Below are positions 1-6,674 of a stretch of DNA of 14,337 nt, piece after piece. A model generated the notes under the pieces. That model was given only the letters and a program-made list of their open reading frames with translations. It had not been told where the DNA came from and searched no databases. The stretch spans positions 1 through 14,337 of the forward strand of contig JAPOXI010000122.1 in the NCBI GenBank assembly GCA_026707185.1. Direction: 5' to 3'. The translations under genes and the position numbers were made by a program. This DNA comes from Chloroflexota bacterium. GTDB lineage: Bacteria > Chloroflexota > UBA11872. The number at the start of each line of letters is the position of its first letter. The first letter of the stretch is position 1.

Positions 1-2
1 GC

Positions 3-1304
3 CTGCTGCTGCTGCCGTTCTTCGCGATCGGCTCGCTGCTGGCCGATCGGCGGGCCTGGCAGCGCTACCTCGTCGCGATGGACGCCTCGGCTGAGTTACG
101 CCGCCGAAAGATGCACTTCTTTGGTCTTGCAACATCGCCCGCAGCGGGCAAAGAACTCCGGGTTTTTGACCTGGGAGCGGAGATGGTCGCGCGGCATGGC
201 GCCGACGGCGCCGAGCAACTGCGCATCCAGACCCGCCCGCTGTGGAACGGCCTGGTTCTGCAGTCTCTTGCAGCGGTGCTGCTGGCGGCCGGTTACGGCG
301 GCGCGATTGCCCTGGTCCTGGCCCGGGCCCTCGAGGGCCAGGTGACCGCAGGCGATGTCTTGCTGGCAATCACGTTGGCTGCCCAGATGCAGGGCCTGGT
401 TGGCGAGCTGGTGAGTTCGGGCAATTCGTTTCTACGCATTGTCAAAGAGGCGTCGCGCTATCTGTGGCTGGCGGACTATGCGAAGAAGGTCGACCAGGAG
501 CCGGCAACTCGGGCAGCCGTGCCCAGCGCTCTCAGACTCGGAATCGAGCTGGACAACGTGTCGTTCCGGTATCCCGGGACCGATGCCGCGGTTCTTCAGG
601 ACGTCAACCTGGAACTGGTGGCCGGCCGAGTGGTGGCCCTGGTGGGGGAGAACGGCGCCGGCAAGACCACCCTGGCCAAATTGCTGTCTCGCTTTTACGA
701 ACCTACGACGGGCCGAATCACCGCAGATGGCGTCGACATGAAGGAGTTTGGGGTGGAGGCGTGGCGATCCAGCCTGAGCGCCGGGTTCCAGGACTATTGC
801 CGGTTCGAATTCCGGGTGCGGGAAACGGTGGGCGTGGGCGATGTGGCACGGATCGAGGATTCGCAGGCAGTCGCCGACGCTCTCGCAAAGGCCGATGCGG
901 AGGAAATCCCCGACTCGCTTCCGCGTGGATTGGAGACCCAACTAGGGCGGGTGTGGCAGGACGGGGTGGAACTCTCGGGCGGGCAATGGCAGAAGCTGGC
1001 GCTGGGACGCGCATTCATGCGCACGGACCCCCTGCTGATGATCCTGGACGAGCCCACGGCCGCGCTGGATGCGCAGACGGAGCATGGCGTCTTCGAACGC
1101 ATCGCGGCCGCGTCTCGCCGTGGTCAGCTAACCGGGACCGTGACGCTGCTGATCTCGCACCGATTTTCGACCGTACGTATGGCCGACCACATCATCGTGC
1201 TGCACCAGGGGCGCGTCGTGGAGCAAGGTAGTCACGACGATCTGATGCACGAGGACGGCCTCTACGCCGAGCTGTACGAGCTGCAGGCCCAGCACTACCA
1301 GTAG
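3..1304 (+). CDS. ABC exporter, fused permease–ATPase, 5'-truncated by window edge
   Basis: The reading frame is open from the first bases of the window, so the gene begins upstream; 433 C-terminal residues are visible, against about 600 for the family. The visible part starts with the end of a hydrophobic segment (LLLLPFFAIGSLL) and continues through the last part of a type-1 exporter membrane domain, with another hydrophobic stretch encoded around 260-340. The nucleotide-binding domain follows: Walker A GENGAGKT at 645-668, a Q-loop (GFQDY) near 785, signature LSGGQ near 975, Walker B LLMILDEP near 1032 and H-loop SHRFS near 1155. Such half-transporters dimerise and export lipids, peptides or drugs using ATP; nothing here identifies the substrate. 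The downstream gene is more than 600 bp away, so this is probably the last gene of its own unit. Confidence 0.93.
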   Translation: MLLLPFFAIGSLLADRRAWQRYLVAMDASAELRRRKMHFFGLATSPAAGKELRVFDLGAEMVARHGADGAEQLRIQTRPLWNGLVLQSLAAVLLAAGYGGAIALVLARALEGQVTAGDVLLAITLAAQMQGLVGELVSSGNSFLRIVKEASRYLWLADYAKKVDQEPATRAAVPSALRLGIELDNVSFRYPGTDAAVLQDVNLELVAGRVVALVGENGAGKTTLAKLLSRFYEPTTGRITADGVDMKEFGVEAWRSSLSAGFQDYCRFEFRVRETVGVGDVARIEDSQAVADALAKADAEEIPDSLPRGLETQLGRVWQDGVELSGGQWQKLALGRAFMRTDPLLMILDEPTAALDAQTEHGVFERIAAASRRGQLTGTVTLLISHRFSTVRMADHIIVLHQGRVVEQGSHDDLMHEDGLYAELYELQAQHYQ

Positions 1305-1760
1305 GCGGCGTCACTTGAACACGTTTCGCTTTCGTTCAGAGGCGATTCGTGCGACCCCAGAAGGGAGTTTCCGCAGGTCCCGACGTTGCCATGGATTGTG
1401 ACGGCCGGGGAATCGGCGAGATGTGATCGGAAGCCGGCGCGCCGCTGATCTTTGCCGCGGCGGCTACGTCGATTGGCGTGTGGCGGTTCCGGCTCGACCG
1501 AGAGCTATAACGCTCGCGTGGATCCCGCCATAGGACGAGATTGCGCCAGACGGCGGGATGCAACTGGGCGGCGACGCCGGCCGGGAGAGTCATGGCGCGC
1601 CGCAAACGATGCGCGAACGATGAGCCGACCGGATGCCTAGTTTTTACTTTCGCTCAGATAACAGTGTGAATTCGCTCACGATAAAGAGCAAAAGAAAGTT
1701 GACGCTTGACATTGGCGGCCAGCACGAGGCAATGTAAGGACGCGTCGCAAAGGAGTTCAT
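1305..1760. other. Intergenic region without a convincing gene
   Basis: This 456-bp stretch lies between the exporter and a short leader ORF. Small open frames on both strands show no recognisable domain and no good ribosome site. From about 1640 to 1715 the composition turns clearly richer in A and T than its surroundings, as expected for a promoter region. It contains a CRP/FNR-like palindrome, a direct repeat spaced by 22 bp, and two -35-like boxes (TTGACG at 1699-1704 and TTGACA at 1706-1711). I could not find a good -10 box at 16-18 bp from either. Confidence 0.6.
1665..1680. promoter_or_regulatory. CRP/FNR-like palindromic operator
   Basis: The sequence reads TGTGA-N6-TCACG, matching the TGTGA-N6-TCACA core of sites bound by CRP/FNR-family regulators in nine of ten core positions. 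It lies about 80-95 bp upstream of the short ORF at 1761 and 240-255 bp upstream of the likely start of the secreted protein. The 8-mer TTCGCTCA occurs at 1649-1656 and again at 1671-1678, exactly 22 bp apart, or about two helical turns, which suggests a second protein-binding half-site. No CRP-like gene is in the window, so the regulator is unknown. Confidence 0.4.
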
Positions 1761-1853
1761 ATGGCCCGGCAAAGACTATGCTTACTCGTGATGTATCGTA
1801 AATCTAATGGTCGATCTTACGGGAATGTACTGCAGGATATTAGGCACTACTAA
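1761..1853 (+). CDS. Possible 30-residue leader ORF
   Basis: An ATG preceded by a very good ribosome-binding site (AAAGGAG, spacer of 6 nt) opens a frame of 30 codons, starting MARQRLCLLV and ending DIRHY. Its TAA stop overlaps by one base the ATG at 1853 (TAATG), which opens the longest in-frame version of the following secreted-protein gene. That arrangement is typical of translational coupling. No homology is recognisable. It could be a leader or regulatory peptide, a small protein, or chance. The Shine-Dalgarno sequence is the best in this part of the window, which is the main reason to list it. Confidence 0.35.
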   Translation: MARQRLCLLVMYRKSNGRSYGNVLQDIRHY

Positions 1854-1921
1854 TGCTGCACGGGAGGATGGGCGAACAGACACCTCGGAACCAGGGCTTG
1901 CAAGTGGGGGAGGCTGGGGCC

Positions 1922-3043
1922 ATGTCGGAGACACTGAGCATGCGCAGGCAGCACCTAGCAAGAGGGTGGGAGCGAATACGCCTCGGCTTGGCCGCGATTG
2001 CCGCGGCCAGCCTGGCGATCGCAGGCCCGGTGGCAGCCGCGTTCGCGCTGGACTGTACCGGTATCCCCGTCAGCAGCGGTTGCCTGTTCACGAACACCGG
2101 CGGCGACACGCCCGTCCCAAACGACGGGTATGCGGTGACCAACGCGGACGGCGTACCGATGTGGGATTTCGTGCGTGGGCTTGACGCCAATGCCATCGGG
2201 TATCCGATCAGCCAGCGATGGCTGGACGGACCGTTCACGCTGCAGGCGTTTCAGAAGGTGATTCTGCAGTGGGATCCGGCCAACGAACGGATGAACTACT
2301 ACAACACGCTGGACGTACTGGCCGACCGTTACCCGCAGATCGAGCTCCCGAACGTCCCGGCGCACCAGGTGCTGGCGGCTGACGCCGGCGCAGACTTCGC
2401 GACCGTCAAGCAGAACCACCTGGCGCTGCTCGATGCAAATTCGTCCATAAGGTCGCGCTTTTTGGCGGAGCCAGATTGGCTGAACCTCTATGGACTGCCG
2501 ATTCGATATGAGGAGCGGGAGGTGGACGGCAACTCCCAGGGGCTGCAACTGCTGCGCGCGCAGCGGGCCGTTTTCGCGGTTTGGAACGTACCCGCGCCGG
2601 GGACGACACCTGGTGAGGTTGTGCTACAGAACCTGCCTGACAAGGTGAAGCTGCTGCGAAACGTGATTGTTCCCGACGCCGCTGAAGTACCGATCACGCC
2701 TGCGCAGGCGGACGCGTTCGTAGCGCAGCAGATGTATCGACGCTCAGACGACGAGGAATCTAGCGACGACGCGGACGACGGGTCTGCAGACGACGACGAT
2801 GCCGACACCCTGACGACCACCGATAACGATGGCTTCGACACCACAGGCAACACGGACAACGACCGCTTCGATACGACGGCCACAACGGACAACGACGGCT
2901 TTGACACCACCGCCGGTACCGACAACGACGGTTTCGATACGACTGCCAACACGGACAATGACGGCTTTGATACGACGGGGAACGAGGACGATGACACCGA
3001 TGACACCGATGACACTGACGACACCGACGACGACAGCGGCTAG
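1922..3043 (+). CDS. Secreted protein with GYPIS/QAFQK domain and acidic DNDGFD repeats
   Basis: I prefer the ATG at 1922 because GGGGGAGG lies 8-9 nt upstream and it places a normal signal peptide at the N-terminus: a basic n-region (RRQHLARGWERIR) followed by an Ala-rich hydrophobic core. This gives 373 residues. The frame is also open from ATG 1853, which would add 23 residues. The mature region contains 'GYPISQRW...GPFTLQAFQKVILQW...NTLDVL', a pattern I associate with extracellular proteins of Chloroflexota that carry 'FGYPIS...' modules; this is recollection, not a database hit. From about residue 270 the chain becomes extremely acidic and contains five 11-residue repeats (TDNDGFDTTxx), then DDT runs, ending in DDDSG. 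The D-x-D-G-x-D spacing resembles Ca-binding loops of thrombospondin type-3 or dockerin repeats. Function is unknown: an export-dependent, Ca-binding surface or adhesive role is plausible. The kinase-like gene follows after 3 nt. Confidence 0.8.
   Translation: MSETLSMRRQHLARGWERIRLGLAAIAAASLAIAGPVAAAFALDCTGIPVSSGCLFTNTGGDTPVPNDGYAVTNADGVPMWDFVRGLDANAIGYPISQRWLDGPFTLQAFQKVILQWDPANERMNYYNTLDVLADRYPQIELPNVPAHQVLAADAGADFATVKQNHLALLDANSSIRSRFLAEPDWLNLYGLPIRYEEREVDGNSQGLQLLRAQRAVFAVWNVPAPGTTPGEVVLQNLPDKVKLLRNVIVPDAAEVPITPAQADAFVAQQMYRRSDDEESSDDADDGSADDDDADTLTTTDNDGFDTTGNTDNDRFDTTATTDNDGFDTTAGTDNDGFDTTANTDNDGFDTTGNEDDDTDDTDDTDDTDDDSG
2819..2983 (+). repeat. Five 33-bp in-frame tandem repeats encoding TDNDGFDTTxx
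   Basis: Five consecutive 33-bp units encode T-D-N-D-(G/R)-F-D-T-T-x-x. Only unit 2 has Arg in place of Gly in the putative Ca loop. The last two residues of the unit vary (GN, AT, AG, AN, GN). Synonymous codons differ between units (gat/gac, ttc/ttt, acg/acc), so the array is not a very recent duplication and selection seems to act on the protein. It is followed at 2984-3040 by a shorter D-D-T repeat. Confidence 0.9.
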
Positions 3044-3046
3044 GCG

Positions 3047-4270
3047 GTGACGATAGCTCGGACCCGATCTGTGCCGATTGCCCCGCAGGTTGAGTATCCG
3101 AGCGATCGGAGCCTGGCCGGGCTGACGCGTCTGTTCGACGGTGCGTGGGTCTGGGAGGCCTACTGCGGAGCGTTTGGGCGCTCAGCAGCCAATCCCGAGC
3201 AGATTCGAGTTCGGCAATTCAGTCACAGCCCGGGTCGCGGCGCGCTTGCAAGCTATGTGCTCGACTGGGAGGAGGACGCGTACCTGCCACCCGAAGACTT
3301 CAGCGTCAAGATCACCGGGAACATGGCGGCGGAGGTGTGGCGTTTTCCCCATGACCGTCAGCTGCCCGGCCTGGCCGATGCCGCCGCCCCTGACACGGCG
3401 CTGAAGCTGCTCAACCGGTACGTGCACGCGATTCCAGCGCGGCGCGTCCGCGTGGAGGTGGTGCGGTACCGACCGGGCAGCCGGGCGGTCTTGCGACATT
3501 CGACTGGCAAGGTCACGTTCTACGTGCGAGTCATGCGGCCAGCGCTGGTCAGCCGCCTGACCGCGGCCGCCGAAGTGATTGGATGCTCGGAATTTGTTGT
3601 GCCTCGTCTGGCCGGCCACTGGGACGACGGCGGCGTTGTGTGGCTGTCGCGGATTCCAGGCACAAACCTGCGGCGATACATCAGGCGCGGAAGACCGCCG
3701 CATCCATCGGTGCTGCTGGATGGGTTGGACAGCCTGTGGAGCGTGCCAATCAAGGCGGATAGTGGACGCCCATGCAACCTGAAGGGCCTCTATCGGCGAG
3801 CGAAGCGGATCCTGCGGCATGCGACGCGGGGGAGCGCCGAGGCTCGGCGCAGCTTGCAGTCCGCCGCGAGAATTCTGGATCCATTCGTTGCCGCGTGGCA
3901 GCCAACCAGTCTTGCGCACAATGACTTCTACGACGATCAGATGCTGCTGCTGCCCGACGGACGGATCGCGCTGGTGGACTTCGAGGAAACGGGACCCGGG
4001 GATCCAATGCTAGACGTTGGGAATCTGCTGGCGCACCTGCGGATACAGGCAGGGCTGGGACAGAACAGTCAAGCCACGGCAGCCGGCGCGTATCGTGGCA
4101 GGTTCCGACTGGCCGCTTTGGATCGATTCGATTGGGACGAGCGCGAGTTGGACCTGCGCGAGGCCGTGTGCTTGTTCAGGATCTGCACAAGCACGGTACG
4201 GAATATCCGACCGGACTGGGCGTGCCGCCTGACGACGGGACTGTCGCTGACTAACCAATTGTTGGACTGA
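3047..4270 (+). CDS. Aminoglycoside phosphotransferase (APH)-fold kinase-like protein
   Basis: The GTG start is 3 nt after the stop of the secreted-protein gene, so the two are almost certainly cotranscribed and translationally coupled; a second in-frame GTG lies at 3071. The 407 residues have the two-lobed plan of APH/choline-kinase-like enzymes. The N-lobe contains 'RYRPGSRAVLRH' and a strand 'FYVRVMRP', where the family normally has the ATP-binding Lys in 'vKv'. The C-lobe has the catalytic loop H291-N-D293-F-Y-D-D-Q298 (canonical HGDxxxxN) and the metal-binding segment VDFEETGPGDP at 310-320 (canonical DxxxxxxGDP). The catalytic Asp and the DFE acid are kept, while the usual Asn is Gln and the N-lobe Lys looks like Arg. 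It should be a cytosolic kinase of a small molecule or a degenerate relative. The family name does not imply drug resistance, and the substrate cannot be read from sequence. Confidence 0.82.
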   Translation: MTIARTRSVPIAPQVEYPSDRSLAGLTRLFDGAWVWEAYCGAFGRSAANPEQIRVRQFSHSPGRGALASYVLDWEEDAYLPPEDFSVKITGNMAAEVWRFPHDRQLPGLADAAAPDTALKLLNRYVHAIPARRVRVEVVRYRPGSRAVLRHSTGKVTFYVRVMRPALVSRLTAAAEVIGCSEFVVPRLAGHWDDGGVVWLSRIPGTNLRRYIRRGRPPHPSVLLDGLDSLWSVPIKADSGRPCNLKGLYRRAKRILRHATRGSAEARRSLQSAARILDPFVAAWQPTSLAHNDFYDDQMLLLPDGRIALVDFEETGPGDPMLDVGNLLAHLRIQAGLGQNSQATAAGAYRGRFRLAALDRFDWDERELDLREAVCLFRICTSTVRNIRPDWACRLTTGLSLTNQLLD

Positions 4271-4382
4271 GCGGGCGTCTGCCAAGCCAAGACTGAGACT
4301 GACAGCGGCACCCGCAAAGATCTGGCTGGTGCCGGCGAGGGGTGTTCGGCTCTATGGCTAGCGTTCAGGTCAATCAGCCAGG

Positions 4383-5255
4383 CTAGAAGTTGATGATGAC
4401 CATGCCGGCGAGGGCGGCGGCGACGCCGGCCCAGACGATGGGGCCGTGGCGTTCGTGCCAGACGATGACGCCGGCGGCGGTGGTGAGAAGCACCGAGGCG
4501 GAGGTTTGGATTGGAAAAGCGATGGTGCCGGGGATGAGTTCGAGAGCGGCCACCAGGAAGGCCAGCTGAATGACATTGCAGAGGCCCATGACTGCCCCGG
4601 TTGCCAGCGGACCTGGCGTCGAAAGGCTCTGGCGCAGCGGGGGCGTGCGGGCCTGGAAGCGGCGGCGCATGGCGAAGATAGCGAGCGCCACCGGTACGGA
4701 GACCAGGAACGAAAACATGACGAAGTCGGGTGCGCGGTCGGGCGTGGAGAGTTCGTTGAAGGCCTTGGAGGCGGTGAGGCCGGCGCCGGTGACGACCATC
4801 ATGAGGGCGACTGAGGGCCAGTACCAACGTGAACGTGGTCCGCGCACGGCGGAGCGCGGACCGACAAGCAGCGGGATGGAGATCAACATGAGAATGAGCC
4901 CACCGATGGCGGCGGCGCTGGGTCGCTCGCCGAAGAAGACGATGGCCGAGAGCGTGGGGACCACAACGGTGAGGCGCAGCACGATGAAGGTAACGCCGAC
5001 GCCGGAACGCACGAGCAAGAGGTAGACGCCGATCATGGTGGCGGCGTACTGAAAGCCCTGGACGGCGCCGAAGATGAGAGTGGGGGCGTCGAAGTCCCAG
5101 CCGCCGCGCAGGAACGCCCAGAGCGACGCCAGCACGGCGGCCAGGGTGTAGTTGACGGCTGCTACGAGGAAATAGTCGTAACGCCGGAATTGGGCTACGC
5201 GCGTGCTGAGCGCGAAGCCGACATTGAAGACGATGTGGAGCGCGAGAAGGGCCAT
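4383..5255 (-). CDS. EamA/DMT-superfamily permease
   Basis: The 290-residue protein is strongly hydrophobic throughout, with about ten predicted membrane helices in two five-helix halves joined near residue 135 by a short basic loop (PRSAVRGPRSR). This is the duplicated EamA plan of drug/metabolite transporters, and the length fits the family (280-310). Typical features include the conserved 'FFGERPSAAAIGGLILMLI' helix pair at the end of the first half and 'VWHERHGPIVWAGVAAALAG' at the end of the second. The gene ends shortly before, and converges with, the APH-like gene. An ECF sigma factor lies upstream on the same strand with a 134-bp gap containing a strong hairpin, so cotranscription is possible but not sure. 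Substrate unknown: members move amino acids, nucleotide sugars or metabolites. Confidence 0.9.
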   Translation of the reverse strand: MALLALHIVFNVGFALSTRVAQFRRYDYFLVAAVNYTLAAVLASLWAFLRGGWDFDAPTLIFGAVQGFQYAATMIGVYLLLVRSGVGVTFIVLRLTVVVPTLSAIVFFGERPSAAAIGGLILMLISIPLLVGPRSAVRGPRSRWYWPSVALMMVVTGAGLTASKAFNELSTPDRAPDFVMFSFLVSVPVALAIFAMRRRFQARTPPLRQSLSTPGPLATGAVMGLCNVIQLAFLVAALELIPGTIAFPIQTSASVLLTTAAGVIVWHERHGPIVWAGVAAALAGMVIINF

Positions 5256-5322
5256 GCCAAGGGCGCATGATCAGGGGACGGCGTGGACGTGGCAATTGGA
5301 TGGAGCGCGATGGCGCGGGGAG

Positions 5323-5370
5323 CGCCCGCGGCGAGGCCGGCCTCGGGAGGGGACCGGGGCGCCGCGGGCG
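5323..5370 (-). terminator. GC-rich nested inverted repeat between sigma factor and permease genes
   Basis: Arms CGCCCGCGGCG (5323-5333) and CGCCGCGGGCG (5360-5370) are perfectly complementary over 11 bp. The sequence between them starts with a second perfect palindrome, GAGGCCGGCCTC (5333-5344). It lies 20-67 nt downstream of the sigma factor stop and 68 nt before the permease start. On the minus strand no T-run follows, so it is not a standard intrinsic terminator. It could act as a hairpin for attenuation, mRNA stabilisation or partial termination. Confidence 0.45.
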
Positions 5371-5389
5371 ATGGTGGGTTGGCGGGGTT

Positions 5390-6181
5390 TCAGGCCGTGG
5401 CCGCGCAGACGATGGCCGAGGCAAGCGCGGCGGCGCCACCGGTGGCCGCCAGGGGCGTCCAGAAGCGCTGAGCGGCAGCGAGGAACTTGCATCGAATGCG
5501 GGAAACGCGCGATCGATTGGGGGCCCGGGCCTCAAGGGCGTCCCACAGGTCGGCAGGAACGGCCAGCCCGGCCGTGGCGGCATTGAAGTAGTCGCGGAGC
5601 GCGGCTATCAGTTCCCGGTCGGAGGCAAAGGGGCCCGCCCTGTCGACCGTTTCTGCGCCGATGGCCTGGAGGCGATTGCGCAACCGACCAAGCGCCCTGT
5701 GCCTTACAGGCTCAGCGGCATCCCCTGGGAGATCGAGGACGACGGCCAGCTGGTCGTCGGAGAGGTCGACGAAGTAGCACAGGATCAGGGCATGACGGTC
5801 AGCCAGACCGAGCGCGCCGAAGGCTCGCCGAACCTGGTGACGCTGAGGATCAGACTCACCGGGCTCAAGGGGAGGCGGGAGATGCCGGAGCCGCGGGTGA
5901 TGGGACGGGTGCGCCGACGGGGTTGCGCGAGGGATCCGATTGGACTCCTGGCGCACGAGGATGCGCATGAGCCACGGTTTGACGGGGGCGCCCAGCCCGG
6001 GGGTCTGGAGGCCGTGCCAAGCCGCACGCAGAGTTCCGCGGACCTGGACTTCGGCCAGGGATTGGCTTCCGGTCATCAGGGATGCGGTGCGGAAGACCAT
6101 GGCCTGGTACCGATCCACCAGACGGATGAATGTCTCGGGATCGCCATCCGGGGACCGCCGGAGTGCCTGGGATTGGGTCAT
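5390..6181 (-). CDS. ECF-type RNA polymerase sigma factor with C-terminal membrane segment
   Basis: The ATG at 6181 has GAGG six bases upstream. Residues 14-78 match sigma-70 region 2 (DPETFIRLVDRYQAMVFRTA ... RGTLRAAW ... PWLMRILVRQ), and residues 117-170 match region 4, with the helix-turn-helix around LSDDQLAVVLDLPGDAAEPV and the RALGRLRNRL helix. The Pro/His-rich linker between them is typical of ECF factors. After region 4 about 95 extra residues follow: a segment 'ELIAALRDYF...VPADLWDALEARA' and a terminal hydrophobic stretch (about 240-263, FWTPLAATGGAAALASAIVC) long enough to cross the membrane. Standard ECF factors are near 180-200 residues, so this one may be membrane-tethered or carry a built-in anti-sigma-like tail. 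No separate anti-sigma gene is adjacent. Region 2 lacks the usual acidic DAEDLVQE motif, so promoter recognition may be unusual. Confidence 0.8.
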   Translation of the reverse strand: MTQSQALRRSPDGDPETFIRLVDRYQAMVFRTASLMTGSQSLAEVQVRGTLRAAWHGLQTPGLGAPVKPWLMRILVRQESNRIPRATPSAHPSHHPRLRHLPPPLEPGESDPQRHQVRRAFGALGLADRHALILCYFVDLSDDQLAVVLDLPGDAAEPVRHRALGRLRNRLQAIGAETVDRAGPFASDRELIAALRDYFNAATAGLAVPADLWDALEARAPNRSRVSRIRCKFLAAAQRFWTPLAATGGAAALASAIVCAATA

Positions 6182-6227
6182 TGGCCGCCTCGTGTTCGGA
6201 TTCGGATGAAGGGGTTACATGGATGAA

Positions 6228-6253
6228 TACGCGGGATAGGGCGGATTCGTTCC
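6228..6253 (-). promoter_or_regulatory. Candidate ECF-type promoter of the sigma factor gene
   Basis: Read on the minus strand, GGAAC (6253-6249) is followed after exactly 17 nt by CGTA (6231-6228), about 47 nt before the start codon. The GGAAC/CGT pattern with a 16-17 bp spacer is the classic ECF promoter, and ECF factors often activate their own gene. Both elements are short, so chance occurrence is possible. Confidence 0.35.
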
Positions 6254-6356
6254 CAGCATTCGGGGCGAATAGATGGCGGAGCGGAAGAACCCGCTGGAAC
6301 AAAGGTGCAACGTACCTTTCCCTGCCATCAGGCCCTAATTGGTGGGCTCCTGGCGG

Positions 6357-6375
6357 TATGATGTGGCCACATCAT
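6357..6375 (+). promoter_or_regulatory. Toxin-antitoxin promoter -10 box with 18-bp palindromic operator
   Basis: ATGATGTGG/CCACATCAT at 6358-6375 is a perfect 18-bp palindrome, 31 nt before the antitoxin start. A -10-like TATGAT (6357-6362) overlaps its left arm. No clear -35 is seen at 16-18 bp. Phd/YefM antitoxins bind such palindromes at their own promoter and repress it, alone or with the toxin, so autoregulation is the natural reading. A looser inverted repeat, AAAGGT-N7-ACCTTT (6301-6319), lies further upstream. Confidence 0.55.
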
Positions 6376-6406
6376 GAATGCCTAATAGACACAAGGGCGA
6401 GGCGAA

Positions 6407-6667
6407 TTGACCACATATGGCGTTCGCGAGTTCAAGACTCGGATTAGCGAAATACTCCGCGACCTTGAGGAAGGGGACGAAGTCACCATCACTCGGCGAG
6501 GAAAACCGTGCGGGAGGCTGACGGGCATTTCAACCGCTTCAGACGACAAGCCGTCGCTCGAATCGCTGCGGGGCACGATGACCGACTTGCCCGACGCGAC
6601 CTACGAAGACTTCCTCGAGGTCAAGGCAATGTGGCGGACCGGAGCCGTGGAGCCTGACGAGTCGTAG
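6407..6667 (+). CDS. Phd/YefM-family antitoxin
   Basis: The 86-residue protein begins at TTG 6407, with an AGGCG ribosome site just upstream, and shows the classic start of this family: 'YGVREFKTRISEILRDLEEGDEVTITRRGKPCGRLTGI'. The N-terminal half is the dimeric DNA-binding domain that recognises the promoter palindrome. The acidic C-terminal part (SLRGTMTDLPDATYEDFLEVKAMW) is the expected flexible toxin-binding segment. The toxin gene starts 7 nt after its stop. Its role is to neutralise the PIN-domain toxin and repress the operon. The non-ATG start and the coupling to the toxin are normal for such modules. Confidence 0.88.
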   Translation: MTTYGVREFKTRISEILRDLEEGDEVTITRRGKPCGRLTGISTASDDKPSLESLRGTMTDLPDATYEDFLEVKAMWRTGAVEPDES

Positions 6668-6674
6668 CGGACCT

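Noticed and set aside
242..1231. 329-residue plus-strand ORF
   Set aside because: It lies in another frame inside the ABC exporter, whose motifs are clear; the translation is Gly/Arg-rich noise.
1336..1605. 89-residue minus-strand ORF in the intergenic region
   Set aside because: No ribosome site, no recognisable domain and shadow-like composition; I cannot support it as a gene.
2819..2983. 33-bp repeats as a CRISPR array
   Set aside because: The units are contiguous, in frame and encode a regular peptide repeat; there are no spacers and no cas genes.
4322..4381. CTGGCTG/CAGCCAG inverted repeat between the convergent APH-like and EamA genes
   Set aside because: Only 7-bp arms with a 46-nt loop; too weak to call a terminator.
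4069..5583. 504-residue minus-strand ORF
   Set aside because: It overlaps the EamA gene in another frame, reads as Pro/Arg/His-rich low complexity, and runs into the APH-like gene. It is a GC-driven shadow.
5267..6226. 319-residue plus-strand ORF
   Set aside because: It is antisense to the ECF sigma factor gene; Gly/Arg-rich without recognisable motifs.
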